Source of the DNA: a virus
Length of the DNA: 49,373 nt
Reading direction: 5' to 3' (one strand)
Virus record (IMG/VR): IMGVR_UViG_3300042115_000016
Span: 1 to 49,373 of that record
Shown here: piece by piece, positions 21,716-30,040 of the stretch
How positions within the stretch are numbered: position 1 is the first letter of the stretch
Layout of the letters: the number at the start of each line of letters is the position of its first letter
Position numbers and translations under genes: made by a program
Notes under the pieces: generated by a model
Databases searched by the model: none
What the model was told of the DNA's origin: nothing
The model's input: only the letters and a program-made list of their open reading frames with translations

Positions 21716-22286
21716 TAACCGCGACCATCGCCGCAGTGGTTGCCGCATCTACGGCAGCCAGTTTCGATGCAAGCCTCGATTGGTTCTCCTTCACGTGCTC
21801 GTTCATATCGATCATGACATCCATCAGTTCCATGTGTGTGTGCGGTATCCATTGGTAGCGCGTACCATCTGACGCCCACAGGGGTTCCGATGAGTTTGAA
21901 GCGAATGCAATCGCATACCTCGCATTGAGATTTATCTGATCGACGGTTCGACAATCATAATTATGAATCGCCCCGAGTGCGTCAGATTGAAAACTCGAGC
22001 GGACTATTTCATTGGAGCAGGCGTTACGCATTTCCGTTCGCTTCTCTTCCGCCAGCTCGCTGAGCGGACGCTCTGGGGGAATGTCTTCAACCCAGCAAGG
22101 TCTACCCTCAGGAGTAGCTCCATACTTCATTCCCATAGGGGCTTGCTGTTTCCAGTAGGTGGCGCATTCCTCTTCCGTCAGAAGGACTGCCGTAGGTGGC
22201 CAGTTCCCCCCGTTGTAAGTCCCATCGTTCCATTCTTCCGGGATAAAATAACAACCGTCTGAAACAAAATAAGCGAGACCAGTCAT
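21705..22286 (-). CDS. Tail fibre assembly/chaperone-like protein
   Basis: This 193-residue protein has an N-terminal WPPTAVLLTEEECATYWKQQ segment, a middle IPPERPLSELAEEKRTEMRN typical of tail-fibre assembly chaperones, and a DUF4376-like C-terminal half (INLNARYAIAFASNSSEPLW, YQWIPHTHMELMDVMIDM). Such proteins fold or trimerise the adjacent fibre. Its start overlaps the fibre stop. The base composition is visibly less GC-rich than its neighbours, suggesting exchange of the fibre module. Confidence 0.85.
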   Translation of the reverse strand: MTGLAYFVSDGCYFIPEEWNDGTYNGGNWPPTAVLLTEEECATYWKQQAPMGMKYGATPEGRPCWVEDIPPERPLSELAEEKRTEMRNACSNEIVRSSFQSDALGAIHNYDCRTVDQINLNARYAIAFASNSSEPLWASDGTRYQWIPHTHMELMDVMIDMNEHVKENQSRLASKLAAVDAATTAAMVAVITW

Positions 22287-22942
22287 GGGGCGACTCCAAC
22301 GGCGAAATATCTAATGTTTGTACCGGAAACAAGGGCTCCAGCCTGGTTGTACGCCTGGACAAATACGCTAGAGTTTGTAGGCGCTTGGTGTGTCGTATTC
22401 ACATCCACTGTTTGCAGTGCGTTAGTTACCACGTTTAGCACTGTCCCGAATGGTGTGGCAAATGTAGCAGTAACTCCTGATGCTCCGGTTACGACCGAAC
22501 CCCACTGCAGTAACAGACCACTGGATACATCCGGAATTCGAATATAGTCCGTTGTGTTAAACGCACGCTTGCTGAACAGGCTCATTACAGCGGCCACGCT
22601 CGGCGTTCGTCCGGTATCAGTACCTGTCGCCATTTCTGCGTTCGTGGCGAGTTCAACAATCCCAGGTGTGGTAGTCGTAGCGAGCGTTTTAGACGCGAAC
22701 ATTTGCGCAAGTGCAGTGTAATACTGAGACGCGCCTACGGCATCCACGTTGCCGTTCGGGGTGATGGCGGCAGCACTCAGTAAGGACGAGAAAAACCCAT
22801 CCCAGTCATTAGCCCAGTCCTGTTCGATATACGAACCGTCGAGCGCGCCGGGAGCGGTACGGTTCTTGAAGGCACCTTGGGGGTGTCCGCCGCTGGCAGC
22901 AGTCCATCGACCTGGGTATCGTGCGTCACGTTGTAAAGCCAT
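22283..22942 (-). CDS. Short tail fibre
   Basis: This 219-residue fibre begins MALQRDARYPGRWTAASGGH, contains the fibre motif GIVELATNAEMATGTDTGRT (a repeat typical of tail-fibre shafts) and ends in a gp53-like C-terminal fold (LLLQWGSVVTGASG, then TATFATPFGTVLNVV). It probably attaches to the DUF2612-type baseplate protein next to it and contacts the host. It is much shorter than most fibres, and the assembly protein follows. Confidence 0.85.
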   Translation of the reverse strand: MALQRDARYPGRWTAASGGHPQGAFKNRTAPGALDGSYIEQDWANDWDGFFSSLLSAAAITPNGNVDAVGASQYYTALAQMFASKTLATTTTPGIVELATNAEMATGTDTGRTPSVAAVMSLFSKRAFNTTDYIRIPDVSSGLLLQWGSVVTGASGVTATFATPFGTVLNVVTNALQTVDVNTTHQAPTNSSVFVQAYNQAGALVSGTNIRYFAVGVAP

Positions 22943-22945
22943 TTG

Positions 22946-23584
22946 TCAAACTCCTACATAACCGTGGAATTGTGCGTCAGTGTCACCGAATTCAGCATCG
23001 ACGTCACCGAATTCCGAGGGTAGAAAACTCTCAAGGAACCCATTAAATCGGACCCCTTGCGGTTTCGGGATAAGTTTTGCATTGAGTAATGCCCAGCGTT
23101 CGAGGTCCGTAATGTCACCGCTGAACTCGATACTGAACGACATGTCTTCACCGTCGATCACGCGTACCACATTCGCGCCAGGGATGAGAAACGTTACACC
23201 GTCAAGGATCGATTCGATAGTCGCATCACTGTTGTTCTTGATGATCTTCGCACGAATGACCAATCGGAAAAACTCGTCGGACATTTGCGAATCAGTACCA
23301 ACAAACAACTCGCTAAACACCGCATCGAGGTCGCCAAACTCAGCATCCACATCGCCGAACTGGGTCACCACCAACGGTGTGTTAGCGAGAAAATTACGAT
23401 CCGCAACGACGATCCGCCCTATGACATCAAGCTGTGCGCCGACGTTGTCATCAATATCATACGACCCCCGCACCGCCTGCGCAGCCGTGTCGATCTCAGC
23501 GGCAAGCCCACGTGTGGTTGCGTACCACGCGACGGCCTTTGGCTTGTTCCGGTACTGGGCGTAAATCCGATCAGGGATGTTCAT
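22946..23584 (-). CDS. DUF2612-type baseplate/tail protein
   Basis: This 212-residue protein begins MNIPDRIYAQYRNKPKAVAW and contains GAQLDVIGRIVVADRN, the pattern of DUF2612 (gpI/gp48-like baseplate component). The C-terminus has short repeats (FGDVDAEFGDLDAVF near the middle and again EFGDVDAEFGDTDAQF at the end), probably a fibre-docking segment. It lies directly after the gp47/J-like gene, sharing one base with its stop. Confidence 0.85.
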   Translation of the reverse strand: MNIPDRIYAQYRNKPKAVAWYATTRGLAAEIDTAAQAVRGSYDIDDNVGAQLDVIGRIVVADRNFLANTPLVVTQFGDVDAEFGDLDAVFSELFVGTDSQMSDEFFRLVIRAKIIKNNSDATIESILDGVTFLIPGANVVRVIDGEDMSFSIEFSGDITDLERWALLNAKLIPKPQGVRFNGFLESFLPSEFGDVDAEFGDTDAQFHGYVGV

Positions 23585-24798
23585 CAGACCACCGTTGTGG
23601 TGATGTTTGCCGACGTCCAGCGCGACAACTGGTTGAACGCTACCGCCACATTGGACGTACCACCGTTGACGGTGAACGACTGGATGTAACTATTACCGAA
23701 CTCACCAATCACCTTGTTGATGGGCGTGGTCAGGGTGAGGTACGGCACGCTCTCGCCGATGTCGAAACCGGTCTGTTTGAAGCCATCACCAGCCGGAACG
23801 AGTGTGCCCGTATTGAATTCCAGGAACGCCTCATCGATGAGATCCTCAATGTTACTTGGTAGCGTCCCATCATCCTTCAACGTGATCGCGACAATCATGT
23901 CCAAATACAGCGGTGTTGCCCAGCGAATCAGTTTCGAATTCGTCGGGTACTTCGGTGATACCACCGTGGTACTCACTGGGGTTCCTGACTGGTTCAGGAG
24001 TACGCCTGGGTTTTTCTTGACGTAGATCGCCATACCCACATCGGCAGTCGCGCCGCCGTCAACGATGATCGAGATTGAATGCGCCGGTAACCCGTGTGGG
24101 TTGTCGACTGGGTCAACCGCTGCACTGTTCGTATCATTCTCGTAAATCTTGACGCGACGAACGCCGCTCACCGCGTACAGTTCGCCGTACATCGAATCGA
24201 TTTGATTGTTACCTGGGCGACCTACTGCCGTTGCACGCTCGATACGCAGTGACGAGTCGAGTTGTTCATCGGTGCCGGGGGTGGCCACACTGGGGTTACT
24301 GACGCCCGTCCAGCCGCCGACCACGTCGACGATACCTGTCAGCGTCGCGATGTCCGCCTGAGTGGGACCGGTGACGGTGCAGGTGGCCGTAGTGGTTGCA
24401 GTGCCTGCGGTGAGGGTCACTGTCTCGTCGATTGTCCAGCGCGAACCGTTGGCGGACGACTCGATACGCTTACCAGCCGGCACAATCGTACCGTCAGTAC
24501 CTGTGAGCGTCACCTCCACGTTGGACGGTGTACCCTCGGAACGAGTCGTGCCAGTCAGCGCGCAGATCACATTGAGGTCGACACCTACGGCCTTGTTCGG
24601 GTCTTTGGAGTTGTACGCCTGTTGCAACGTCTCATCCAGCACACCGAACACTTCCGCGTCGTGGGCGAGCTTCAGGCCATCCGGGGTCGATGGGTCGAGG
24701 TTCCACGCCGGATCGATGTCGAGATAAAGCTGACGCTCTTCCTCGAACCATTCGTTTTGAGTCTTGAGGGCGTACCCCTGCGCCGTGACTTCAGCCAT
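23584..24798 (-). CDS. Baseplate protein J-like (gp47/gpJ family)
   Basis: This 404-residue wedge protein includes GYALKTQNEWFEEERQ, SSANGSRWTIDETVTLTAGT, and the diagnostic LDSSLRIERATAV with MYGELYAVSGVRRVKIYEND and SISIIVDGG. These match Baseplate_J proteins that join the tail hub to the fibres in contractile tails. It overlaps the gp25-like gene upstream by eight bases. Confidence 0.92.
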   Translation of the reverse strand: MAEVTAQGYALKTQNEWFEEERQLYLDIDPAWNLDPSTPDGLKLAHDAEVFGVLDETLQQAYNSKDPNKAVGVDLNVICALTGTTRSEGTPSNVEVTLTGTDGTIVPAGKRIESSANGSRWTIDETVTLTAGTATTTATCTVTGPTQADIATLTGIVDVVGGWTGVSNPSVATPGTDEQLDSSLRIERATAVGRPGNNQIDSMYGELYAVSGVRRVKIYENDTNSAAVDPVDNPHGLPAHSISIIVDGGATADVGMAIYVKKNPGVLLNQSGTPVSTTVVSPKYPTNSKLIRWATPLYLDMIVAITLKDDGTLPSNIEDLIDEAFLEFNTGTLVPAGDGFKQTGFDIGESVPYLTLTTPINKVIGEFGNSYIQSFTVNGGTSNVAVAFNQLSRWTSANITTTVV

Positions 24799-25141
24799 TA
24801 AAAGTTACCTCGTCGACGCCGTAAATGGTGAGGATCCCGGCAGTCACGCTGTACTTGCGGGAATCAATATCGAAATCTGTGTCGAAACTGGTCAACCGGA
24901 CAACGCCCGGGGTCGCGGCGATCCGTACCCGTAGGACCGACTCGGCGACGTCCAGGCTCGTGAACTTCCCGAGGATCTGTTCATACCACGGCGTACCGTC
25001 GGTAATGTTCCGGAAATACTCACCGAGGAACAGCGCGAGACGAGTTTTCACCGTTTGCGCGATCTCTTCCCGGCCCGTCAGGAACTGTTGACCGCTGGTC
25101 ACGATGTCGCCAGTTTCGTCGTCGAGGCGTCGAACAGTCAT
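24791..25141 (-). CDS. Baseplate wedge protein (gp25-like)
   Basis: This 116-residue protein starts MTVRRLDDETGDIVTSGQQF and continues VKTRLALFLGEYFRNITDGT with PWYEQILGKF, the typical gp25/GPW-like beta-helical wedge. In contractile tails it sits at the sheath-baseplate contact. Overlaps join it to genes on both sides. Confidence 0.88.
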   Translation of the reverse strand: MTVRRLDDETGDIVTSGQQFLTGREEIAQTVKTRLALFLGEYFRNITDGTPWYEQILGKFTSLDVAESVLRVRIAATPGVVRLTSFDTDFDIDSRKYSVTAGILTIYGVDEVTFNG

Positions 25142-25854
25142 GGTGTAGGTGTCCCGGATGTACCTGCGCCAGTAGTGACGCCAGTATGGCGATGAGTCTT
25201 GAGGAATATCGTACCAGCTTTCACGTCGTTCGGTGTGATCACAAGGGATGCCGGGTCGATCGTGACACCGTTGATGTCTACCACACCGTCGGCACCGATA
25301 CGAATGAAGCCCGAACCGTTCTGCATCGACGCCGATCCGTCGGGCATCAGATTGAAATTCGCCACACCATTGTTCAGGGTGATCGTGTTGTCATTCTTCA
25401 ACCACGCGAACTGTGTGCCGGCCTTGTTGCTGATCCGGATACCGTTGTTCTGGAACGCCGGAAGCTTGTTGGGTAGTGAGCGAAACCCCGGAAGAAAGAA
25501 CGCATCTTGTGGATCGTGAAAACGACCGATGGGATTTGCGGCCACGCCGCCCGTCTGAATCCATCCATCCACGCATCGCTGACTGAACAGGATGTCCCCC
25601 TCGCACCCTGGGTCGATCTGATACTCGATGTGGAAGTCCCCACCGGGGAAATATACCGGCGTTTCGATAATCGTCGGCGGTTCGAATGTCGCACCGTTCA
25701 AGTCCACACGGGTAATGCCGATCTGCACTTGGGCGAGCTGGGTCACGGGGTCGAAGGCGAGAATGTGACCGGGTGACGAGGTGGCAACACCTTTCATCAT
25801 TTCCCGGAACGCTTCCCGTAGCATTTGTGGCTGCTGTGCCCGCGTATGCGCCAT
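25138..25854 (-). CDS. Baseplate puncturing spike (Gp138-N type)
   Basis: This 238-residue protein has an N-terminal OB-like domain (SPGHILAFDPVTQLAQVQIG), the motif PVYFPGGDFHIEYQIDPGCE with GDILFSQRCVDGW, and a C-terminal beta-helical repeat (TITLNNGVANFNLMPDGSAS, then VVDINGVTIDPASL). This is the Gp138_N/gpV-like spike at the tail tip. It ends HRHTGVTTGAGTSGTPTP, an H-x-H pattern often binding a metal at the spike apex. It opens the baseplate operon; a promoter-like TATTAT lies about 30 bases upstream. Confidence 0.9.
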   Translation of the reverse strand: MAHTRAQQPQMLREAFREMMKGVATSSPGHILAFDPVTQLAQVQIGITRVDLNGATFEPPTIIETPVYFPGGDFHIEYQIDPGCEGDILFSQRCVDGWIQTGGVAANPIGRFHDPQDAFFLPGFRSLPNKLPAFQNNGIRISNKAGTQFAWLKNDNTITLNNGVANFNLMPDGSASMQNGSGFIRIGADGVVDINGVTIDPASLVITPNDVKAGTIFLKTHRHTGVTTGAGTSGTPTP

Positions 25855-25899
25855 GTGTCAACCCCATTAAATATGGACATGATAATACATTGACGACGC

Positions 25900-25928
25900 T
25901 TGACAGTCACGTCATTAAGTGCGACTGT
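25900..25928 (+). promoter_or_regulatory. Early promoter with variant operator, reading into a terminator
   Basis: TTGACA (25900-25905), 17 bases, GACTGT (25923-25928). The palindrome is the variant TGACA-GTCA-CGTCA (25901-25914). A second TTGACG half-site lies ten bases upstream (25890-25895), giving an overlapping alternative with CATTAA as -10. It reads into the terminator at 25957. Confidence 0.55.
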
Positions 25929-25934
25929 GCAACC

Positions 25935-25977
25935 TCCCTGCTTGTGTTGATGTGTTGCCCGGTTCGCCGGGCTTTTT
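25935..25977 (+). ncRNA. Possible very short RNA between a promoter and a terminator
   Basis: A start near 25935 and the terminator at 25957-25977 would give an RNA of about 45 bases whose 3' half is the terminator hairpin. No ribosome site or convincing ORF is present. It may be a small RNA, or simply a remnant of a deleted cassette between promoter and terminator. Confidence 0.35.
25957..25977 (+). terminator. Intrinsic terminator
   Basis: GCCCGG-TTCG-CCGGGC then TTTTT. It is followed 12 bases later by the promoter at 25990, the same terminator-promoter arrangement as at 19515-19575. Confidence 0.88.
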
Positions 25978-25989
25978 AACGGGTAGGGA

Positions 25990-26017
25990 TTGACGGATTC
26001 GTCACGAGTGTTACAGT
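25990..26017 (+). promoter_or_regulatory. Early promoter with palindromic operator
   Basis: TTGACG (25990-25995), 16 bases, TACAGT (26012-26017). The operator TGACG-GATT-CGTCA is at 25991-26004. It drives the two small genes at 26046 and 26180. Confidence 0.75.
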
Positions 26018-26045
26018 GTCGATACACAACACGAGGGTCAGCGAA

Positions 26046-26183
26046 ATGACACCATTCGAGCAAGGTTACGCAGCGTTCCTGGGCGGCGTCGGTAAAGACG
26101 CCAACCCATTCGGCGACGCGGCACCGTGGTCAGCAAACAAGTGGGTCGATGGCTGGACCCGGGCTCAGAGGGATCGGAAATGA
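26046..26183 (+). CDS. Ribosome-modulation-factor/CrpP-like small protein
   Basis: This 45-residue protein reads MTPFEQGYAAFLGGVGKDAN followed by PFGDAAPW...KWVDGWTRAQ. The pattern G-Y-x-A-F...NP...W-x-x-GW-x-x-A is that of ribosome modulation factor and the related CrpP/phage Rmf-like proteins. Those bind ribosomes (Rmf) or have other proposed roles; which applies here is unknown. The stop overlaps the next start in ATGA. Confidence 0.7.
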   Translation: MTPFEQGYAAFLGGVGKDANPFGDAAPWSANKWVDGWTRAQRDRK

Positions 26184-26317
26184 AACGCACCTACGCCACG
26201 CGGATCTACACGTTTCAGGAACTGATGAACCGTCTCGACAGTGACTATTGGTACGTTCATCATCACGGTATGGGCTATTACACGTTCGTACCGGTGCAAC
26301 AGCCGGGGAGGGGTTGA
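26180..26317 (+). CDS. Small hypothetical protein
   Basis: This 45-residue protein reads MKRTYATRIYTFQELMNRLD, then SDYWYVHHHGMGYYTFVPVQ. It is tyrosine- and histidine-rich. It is coupled to the Rmf-like gene by ATGA and its stop is directly adjacent, tail to tail, to the hub-lysozyme gene. No family is recognised. Confidence 0.6.
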   Translation: MKRTYATRIYTFQELMNRLDSDYWYVHHHGMGYYTFVPVQQPGRG

Positions 26318-27742
26318 TTAACGCGCAAACTGTTGCCCGCGCATCAGCGATGTATTCACGCGGGCAACTGCTTCACCCCGTGTAATCTGGTCATCCCGGT
26401 TCACGTCCAACCCTGCGTTCGCAGCGTACTCTGCCGAATACGTACCCACCTTCGCCCACATCACGTACGAATCCGGACGACCCATCGCCACCGGCCACAG
26501 TACGGCCATGTAGCAATCCCCCAGGTTCGTGATCCGACTCGCATACTGCGCGAAATATTTCTCGACGTAATCCAGTTGCTGAACGGCAGTCATGCGTCGC
26601 AGAGCAGTCGTCGTGGTACCAAGTCCACGCGCTGTGCGGTCGATAAACTGGATCAGGCCAGTCGCTGAGCTACCCGGATTACTGGTGGTCGGGTCGAACG
26701 TATAACCAGTCTCGAACCCCATTACCGCCATCAGCCAATCGGGGTTGATGTTCAGGCTGTCGCCCATCTGACGTACACGTACACGGAAGTCCTGAGCTAC
26801 TCGGGCGCCCCACACCAGTACACCCGTGGCGTCGACAGAGTTCGGTACGGTTCCAGGCGCGGGCGCTACAGCACCGGCACGAATCCCGTCAATCTCGGTC
26901 GTCCACAGATTGCCGTGACTGTCGCCACGTTGGCGCAATGCGAAAATGTTGTAGTCGCCATTCGCTGACGCATCACCGCCCAGCTCAACCACGTACAGGT
27001 TGCCGGTGTTGTACGTCGCGAACTCACTCTGCAATGTGATCTTACCGTTCACCCGGAAATATGGGTTCATCTTGACGCTGACGAACACTCCCAGGCCGTC
27101 GGGACCACGTGTCACCTCGGGGATACCCTGCATGCCGGTGAACTGACTGATCAGTGTCGGGGTAACAGTGCGCGGAAAGTTACGGCGAGTGACGACCAGT
27201 CGACCACGTTCCTGCACCCAGTCGAAGCCGTACGCGTATCCGAGGTCGAACAGAATCGTCGGTATGTCGCCGTTTGTGTTGTAACCGCTGACCAGCAACG
27301 GCGAGTCGACGAACTGCCCCTCGTCTACATCGAGTTGGATGGGCCACGAGCGCGCCAGATCGCGCAGGACGTCGACGATACGCGTTCCCTTACCGTATGA
27401 ACCCTGCGCCGACCCGCGATCCTTGACGGGGTCACCCGACTTGCAGATCAACCGCGTGACAATCTCGGTCGACCCTGGGTCACGCTCACGTAGAACGTTC
27501 GTCACATACCCAATGAATAGTGTGTCGTTCGCATCCTCGAAACCAGCGCGGAACACAATCGATGAACCCTGTTGAATCGCGGTCGTCTTGAGCAGGTTGT
27601 AAATCCGAATGTCAGCGAGCGACAGGGCGTCGCCCGGGCTGATCTGGATGTCGAACACCACGCGGAACATCCGTAATCCGAACTGAGGCTCGATGTACGG
27701 CTCACCGTTGATATCCATCGACCACGTGCGACCGTTACTCAT
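26318..27742 (-). CDS. Tail hub fused to lytic transglycosylase
   Basis: This 474-residue protein has an N-terminal hub domain (about 1-300) with gpD/gp27-like strands (FRVVFDIQISPGDALSLADI, RIVDVLRDLARSW, GYAYGFDWVQERGRLVVTRR). A linker leads to an SLT-type transglycosylase: MAVMGFETGY with catalytic Glu344, then SSATGLIQFIDRTA and YVEKYFAQYA. Near the end, DVNRDDQITRGEA (446 onward) looks like a calcium-binding EF/dockerin loop. The enzyme would open peptidoglycan during injection. Confidence 0.9.
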   Translation of the reverse strand: MSNGRTWSMDINGEPYIEPQFGLRMFRVVFDIQISPGDALSLADIRIYNLLKTTAIQQGSSIVFRAGFEDANDTLFIGYVTNVLRERDPGSTEIVTRLICKSGDPVKDRGSAQGSYGKGTRIVDVLRDLARSWPIQLDVDEGQFVDSPLLVSGYNTNGDIPTILFDLGYAYGFDWVQERGRLVVTRRNFPRTVTPTLISQFTGMQGIPEVTRGPDGLGVFVSVKMNPYFRVNGKITLQSEFATYNTGNLYVVELGGDASANGDYNIFALRQRGDSHGNLWTTEIDGIRAGAVAPAPGTVPNSVDATGVLVWGARVAQDFRVRVRQMGDSLNINPDWLMAVMGFETGYTFDPTTSNPGSSATGLIQFIDRTARGLGTTTTALRRMTAVQQLDYVEKYFAQYASRITNLGDCYMAVLWPVAMGRPDSYVMWAKVGTYSAEYAANAGLDVNRDDQITRGEAVARVNTSLMRGQQFAR

Positions 27743-28035
27743 TCAGTCACCCACACCAGATGGTTTGCGATGCCGAGATTATCGAGCGTCACGGGGTCGC
27801 CAACGAATACGAGTAGTCCGATCTTGGCGCGGTAGTTCGCGATCACATCGCACCCTGGCTCAAGCATCGCACCGCGCACGAGCGGCGACCCATCGCGATA
27901 CAGGTTCATCGACCATGCCGGGTTGTCGAGGTACGAGATATAGTCAATCTCGAAGTCGATCAAGTTCACACCGAGTTGGGCTGAGAAGCGCTGGTGGGCA
28001 TTCGTCGAGCCGCTGAGAAGTGGAATTTCAACCAT
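27739..28035 (-). CDS. DUF6983-like baseplate/tail protein
   Basis: This 98-residue protein has MVEIPLLSGSTNAHQRFSAQ followed by LIDFEIDYISYLDNPAWSMN and LYRDGSPLVRGAMLEPGCDV. This is the beta-sandwich 'plug'-like small tail protein (cyanophage baseplate plug/DUF6983 group) normally encoded beside the hub. Short overlaps link it to both neighbours. Confidence 0.8.
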   Translation of the reverse strand: MVEIPLLSGSTNAHQRFSAQLGVNLIDFEIDYISYLDNPAWSMNLYRDGSPLVRGAMLEPGCDVIANYRAKIGLLVFVGDPVTLDNLGIANHLVWVTE

Positions 28036-28691
28036 TAGAAAATACTCTCAAGGACCGAATCGACCTGTTTCGTAACAGCAGCCTTCGCATCGGCAACCAT
28101 TTTCTGACCGCGATTAATTGCCCGGGTGATCGCCGACTTCGATTGATCGCCGTCGCGCAGTTGATCGGGCGCGGGAGGACCGACAAACGAGATACGTTCC
28201 AGGGTGATCAGTTCTTGTAGATCGGCGATGAATATCAGACCGTTCTCATTGCTTGGATCTTTCGTGCGCGATAACCGAGTGATTACCATGTTGTTCAGCG
28301 TGATGTCACCCGCATCGATGGTGAATGGGTCACCCGACTGCATGAGGACGATCAGGAACTGTAACGTGGTGCTGGCACGTGTCTCATCGCTGCCCGCCAG
28401 AAAACCCGCCGACAGACCGGCGATGCTGGCAACGAGGGGGTTATTCGTCAGGTTCGACAGCGCACCACCGAGGAAGTCGGTCAGTTGTACCTTGAGCGGG
28501 TTGTTACTCACCGCTCCGACGAGTGACCACTTGAACGGCTGCAAGATCCGATGGTCGGACACCCGAACACCCGATTCAATCGGGTACGTGGTCACTTCCA
28601 CCGTGGCTTCGAACGTATCCTCAAGCACCGCATCGAATGAGTAACCCGCGATGGTCGGTGCCTGTTTGGTGAAAAGTTGGACGATACTCAC
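28035..28691 (-). CDS. Dit-like baseplate protein
   Basis: This 218-residue protein begins MSIVQLFTKQAPTIAGYSFD with TFEATVEVTTYPIESGVRVS and DHRILQPFKWSLVGAVSNNP, the N-terminal signature of Dit-like tail proteins in contractile phages. The C-terminus is helical and basic (SAITRAINRGQKMVADAKAA). It lies between the tape measure and hub genes, as expected. Confidence 0.85.
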   Translation of the reverse strand: MSIVQLFTKQAPTIAGYSFDAVLEDTFEATVEVTTYPIESGVRVSDHRILQPFKWSLVGAVSNNPLKVQLTDFLGGALSNLTNNPLVASIAGLSAGFLAGSDETRASTTLQFLIVLMQSGDPFTIDAGDITLNNMVITRLSRTKDPSNENGLIFIADLQELITLERISFVGPPAPDQLRDGDQSKSAITRAINRGQKMVADAKAAVTKQVDSVLESIF

Positions 28692-28694
28692 GGG

Positions 28695-30026
28695 TTACCT
28701 CGCCGTCGATGAGCGGACATCGTCGATTGTACTGTAATTCGACCGCTCCTGTACCTCAGTGATTTTCGATTCCAACGCCTGACCATCAAGCGACACGTTC
28801 ACGTTGAGTTCGTTCGACACGTTCACTTTTGCCGTCTGGATCGCTCTCACCAGTGCGTCGTTGTCTTCCTGGGTGCGGGTGACGTCCTTGTACGGTGACG
28901 GCATCGCGTCGGGTGCGTAGTCGGCTGACTGTTGCCTGTTGTGCCACGACGGTGCGTCACTCGGGCCACTTTCTGTGTTGAACAACCAGTTGGAAAAATC
29001 AACGGCTTTACCGAGCCCCATCTCGCGAGCAGCCTTATCGACACTTTCCTCTGTCGACTTTAGCGACGGGAAATTATTTTCGAGGGTGTCGAACAATATA
29101 TCCGTGGCGAGTGTTGCACCCCCAACGATCATACCCACAGTGCCTGCTTTGCTCGCTGCACCGCCGACGGTCTTCAAACCGAGCTTCGATGTGAGCGCGC
29201 CAAGCGTAGTTGCGAGCGCACCGCCGCCCAACGCTGCCGCCGAGCCTGGATTATCCGCGACGGTGTCGACCACTCCGCTGATGTCGTCGCGATGTTCCTC
29301 GATGAACCGATTGGTCCACGTGGAGAACCTGACCAATCCCGGTAGAGTCTTCTCGGTCAGCTCGTTGGTAATCCCCTGCATCCGTAAGCCGAACTCAGCC
29401 ATTTGATCACTGAGTGCACGAGAGTTGTCAGTCAGTTGACCAATAGTGCCGGTCAGATCCTGGGAGCGTTGTAGCAGAGCCTCAAACGCTTGGGGGCCTT
29501 TTTCGAGCGAGCGCATGGTGGCATCGGACAATCCGAGTGATTCCTGAACCAGTTGACGCTGATTCTTGTTCAGACCCGGCATCTGTTCCGAGAGCGTGGA
29601 TAGGAATCCTTCGACTGTCTTCTTGTCGGTCAAACGGGTGATGTCGACACCCGCCATCGCGAGTTCGGAGAACGGGCCGATCTCACCTTTGAGTTGCAGG
29701 TTCGTCAGGGCTGTCTCGATTCCACGCACTTCGGCCAACGCAGCGGCGGCATCACCGCCCATCAACTTGAGCGCGCCGCCCAGGTTCGCCACGAACTGTT
29801 TGTTGGTGTTGAGATTGTTCGTCGCCAGGGCGAGCTGATCGACGCGCTGAGCAGTGTTGACAGCAGCAGACGCCACGCCTGCGAACACGCCGAGGATCGC
29901 AGCAGACACGGCAAGCGTGGACACCTTGACGCCGTTCAGGCTGCGCTCGATGTCGCGAGTACCTTTGTCGAAGTCTGAGGTGTCCCAGCCGATGCCCACG
30001 AGGAAGCTTGTGAGTACGTTCGCCAT
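28695..30026 (-). CDS. Tail tape measure protein
   Basis: This 443-residue tape measure begins MANVLTSFLVGIGWDTSDFD and KGTRDIERSLNGVKVS, then a hydrophobic helix (LAVSAAILGVFAGVASAAVN), long helical stretches and a glycine/alanine-rich hydrophobic zone (SAAALGGGALATTLGALTS). The modest length predicts a short tail; by the usual 1.5 angstrom per residue it would be near 65 nm (estimate). AAGGACTGAAC precedes the ATG. A strong hairpin terminator sits 15 bases upstream of the start. Confidence 0.9.
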   Translation of the reverse strand: MANVLTSFLVGIGWDTSDFDKGTRDIERSLNGVKVSTLAVSAAILGVFAGVASAAVNTAQRVDQLALATNNLNTNKQFVANLGGALKLMGGDAAAALAEVRGIETALTNLQLKGEIGPFSELAMAGVDITRLTDKKTVEGFLSTLSEQMPGLNKNQRQLVQESLGLSDATMRSLEKGPQAFEALLQRSQDLTGTIGQLTDNSRALSDQMAEFGLRMQGITNELTEKTLPGLVRFSTWTNRFIEEHRDDISGVVDTVADNPGSAAALGGGALATTLGALTSKLGLKTVGGAASKAGTVGMIVGGATLATDILFDTLENNFPSLKSTEESVDKAAREMGLGKAVDFSNWLFNTESGPSDAPSWHNRQQSADYAPDAMPSPYKDVTRTQEDNDALVRAIQTAKVNVSNELNVNVSLDGQALESKITEVQERSNYSTIDDVRSSTAR

Positions 30027-30040
30027 GTTCAGTCCTTACG

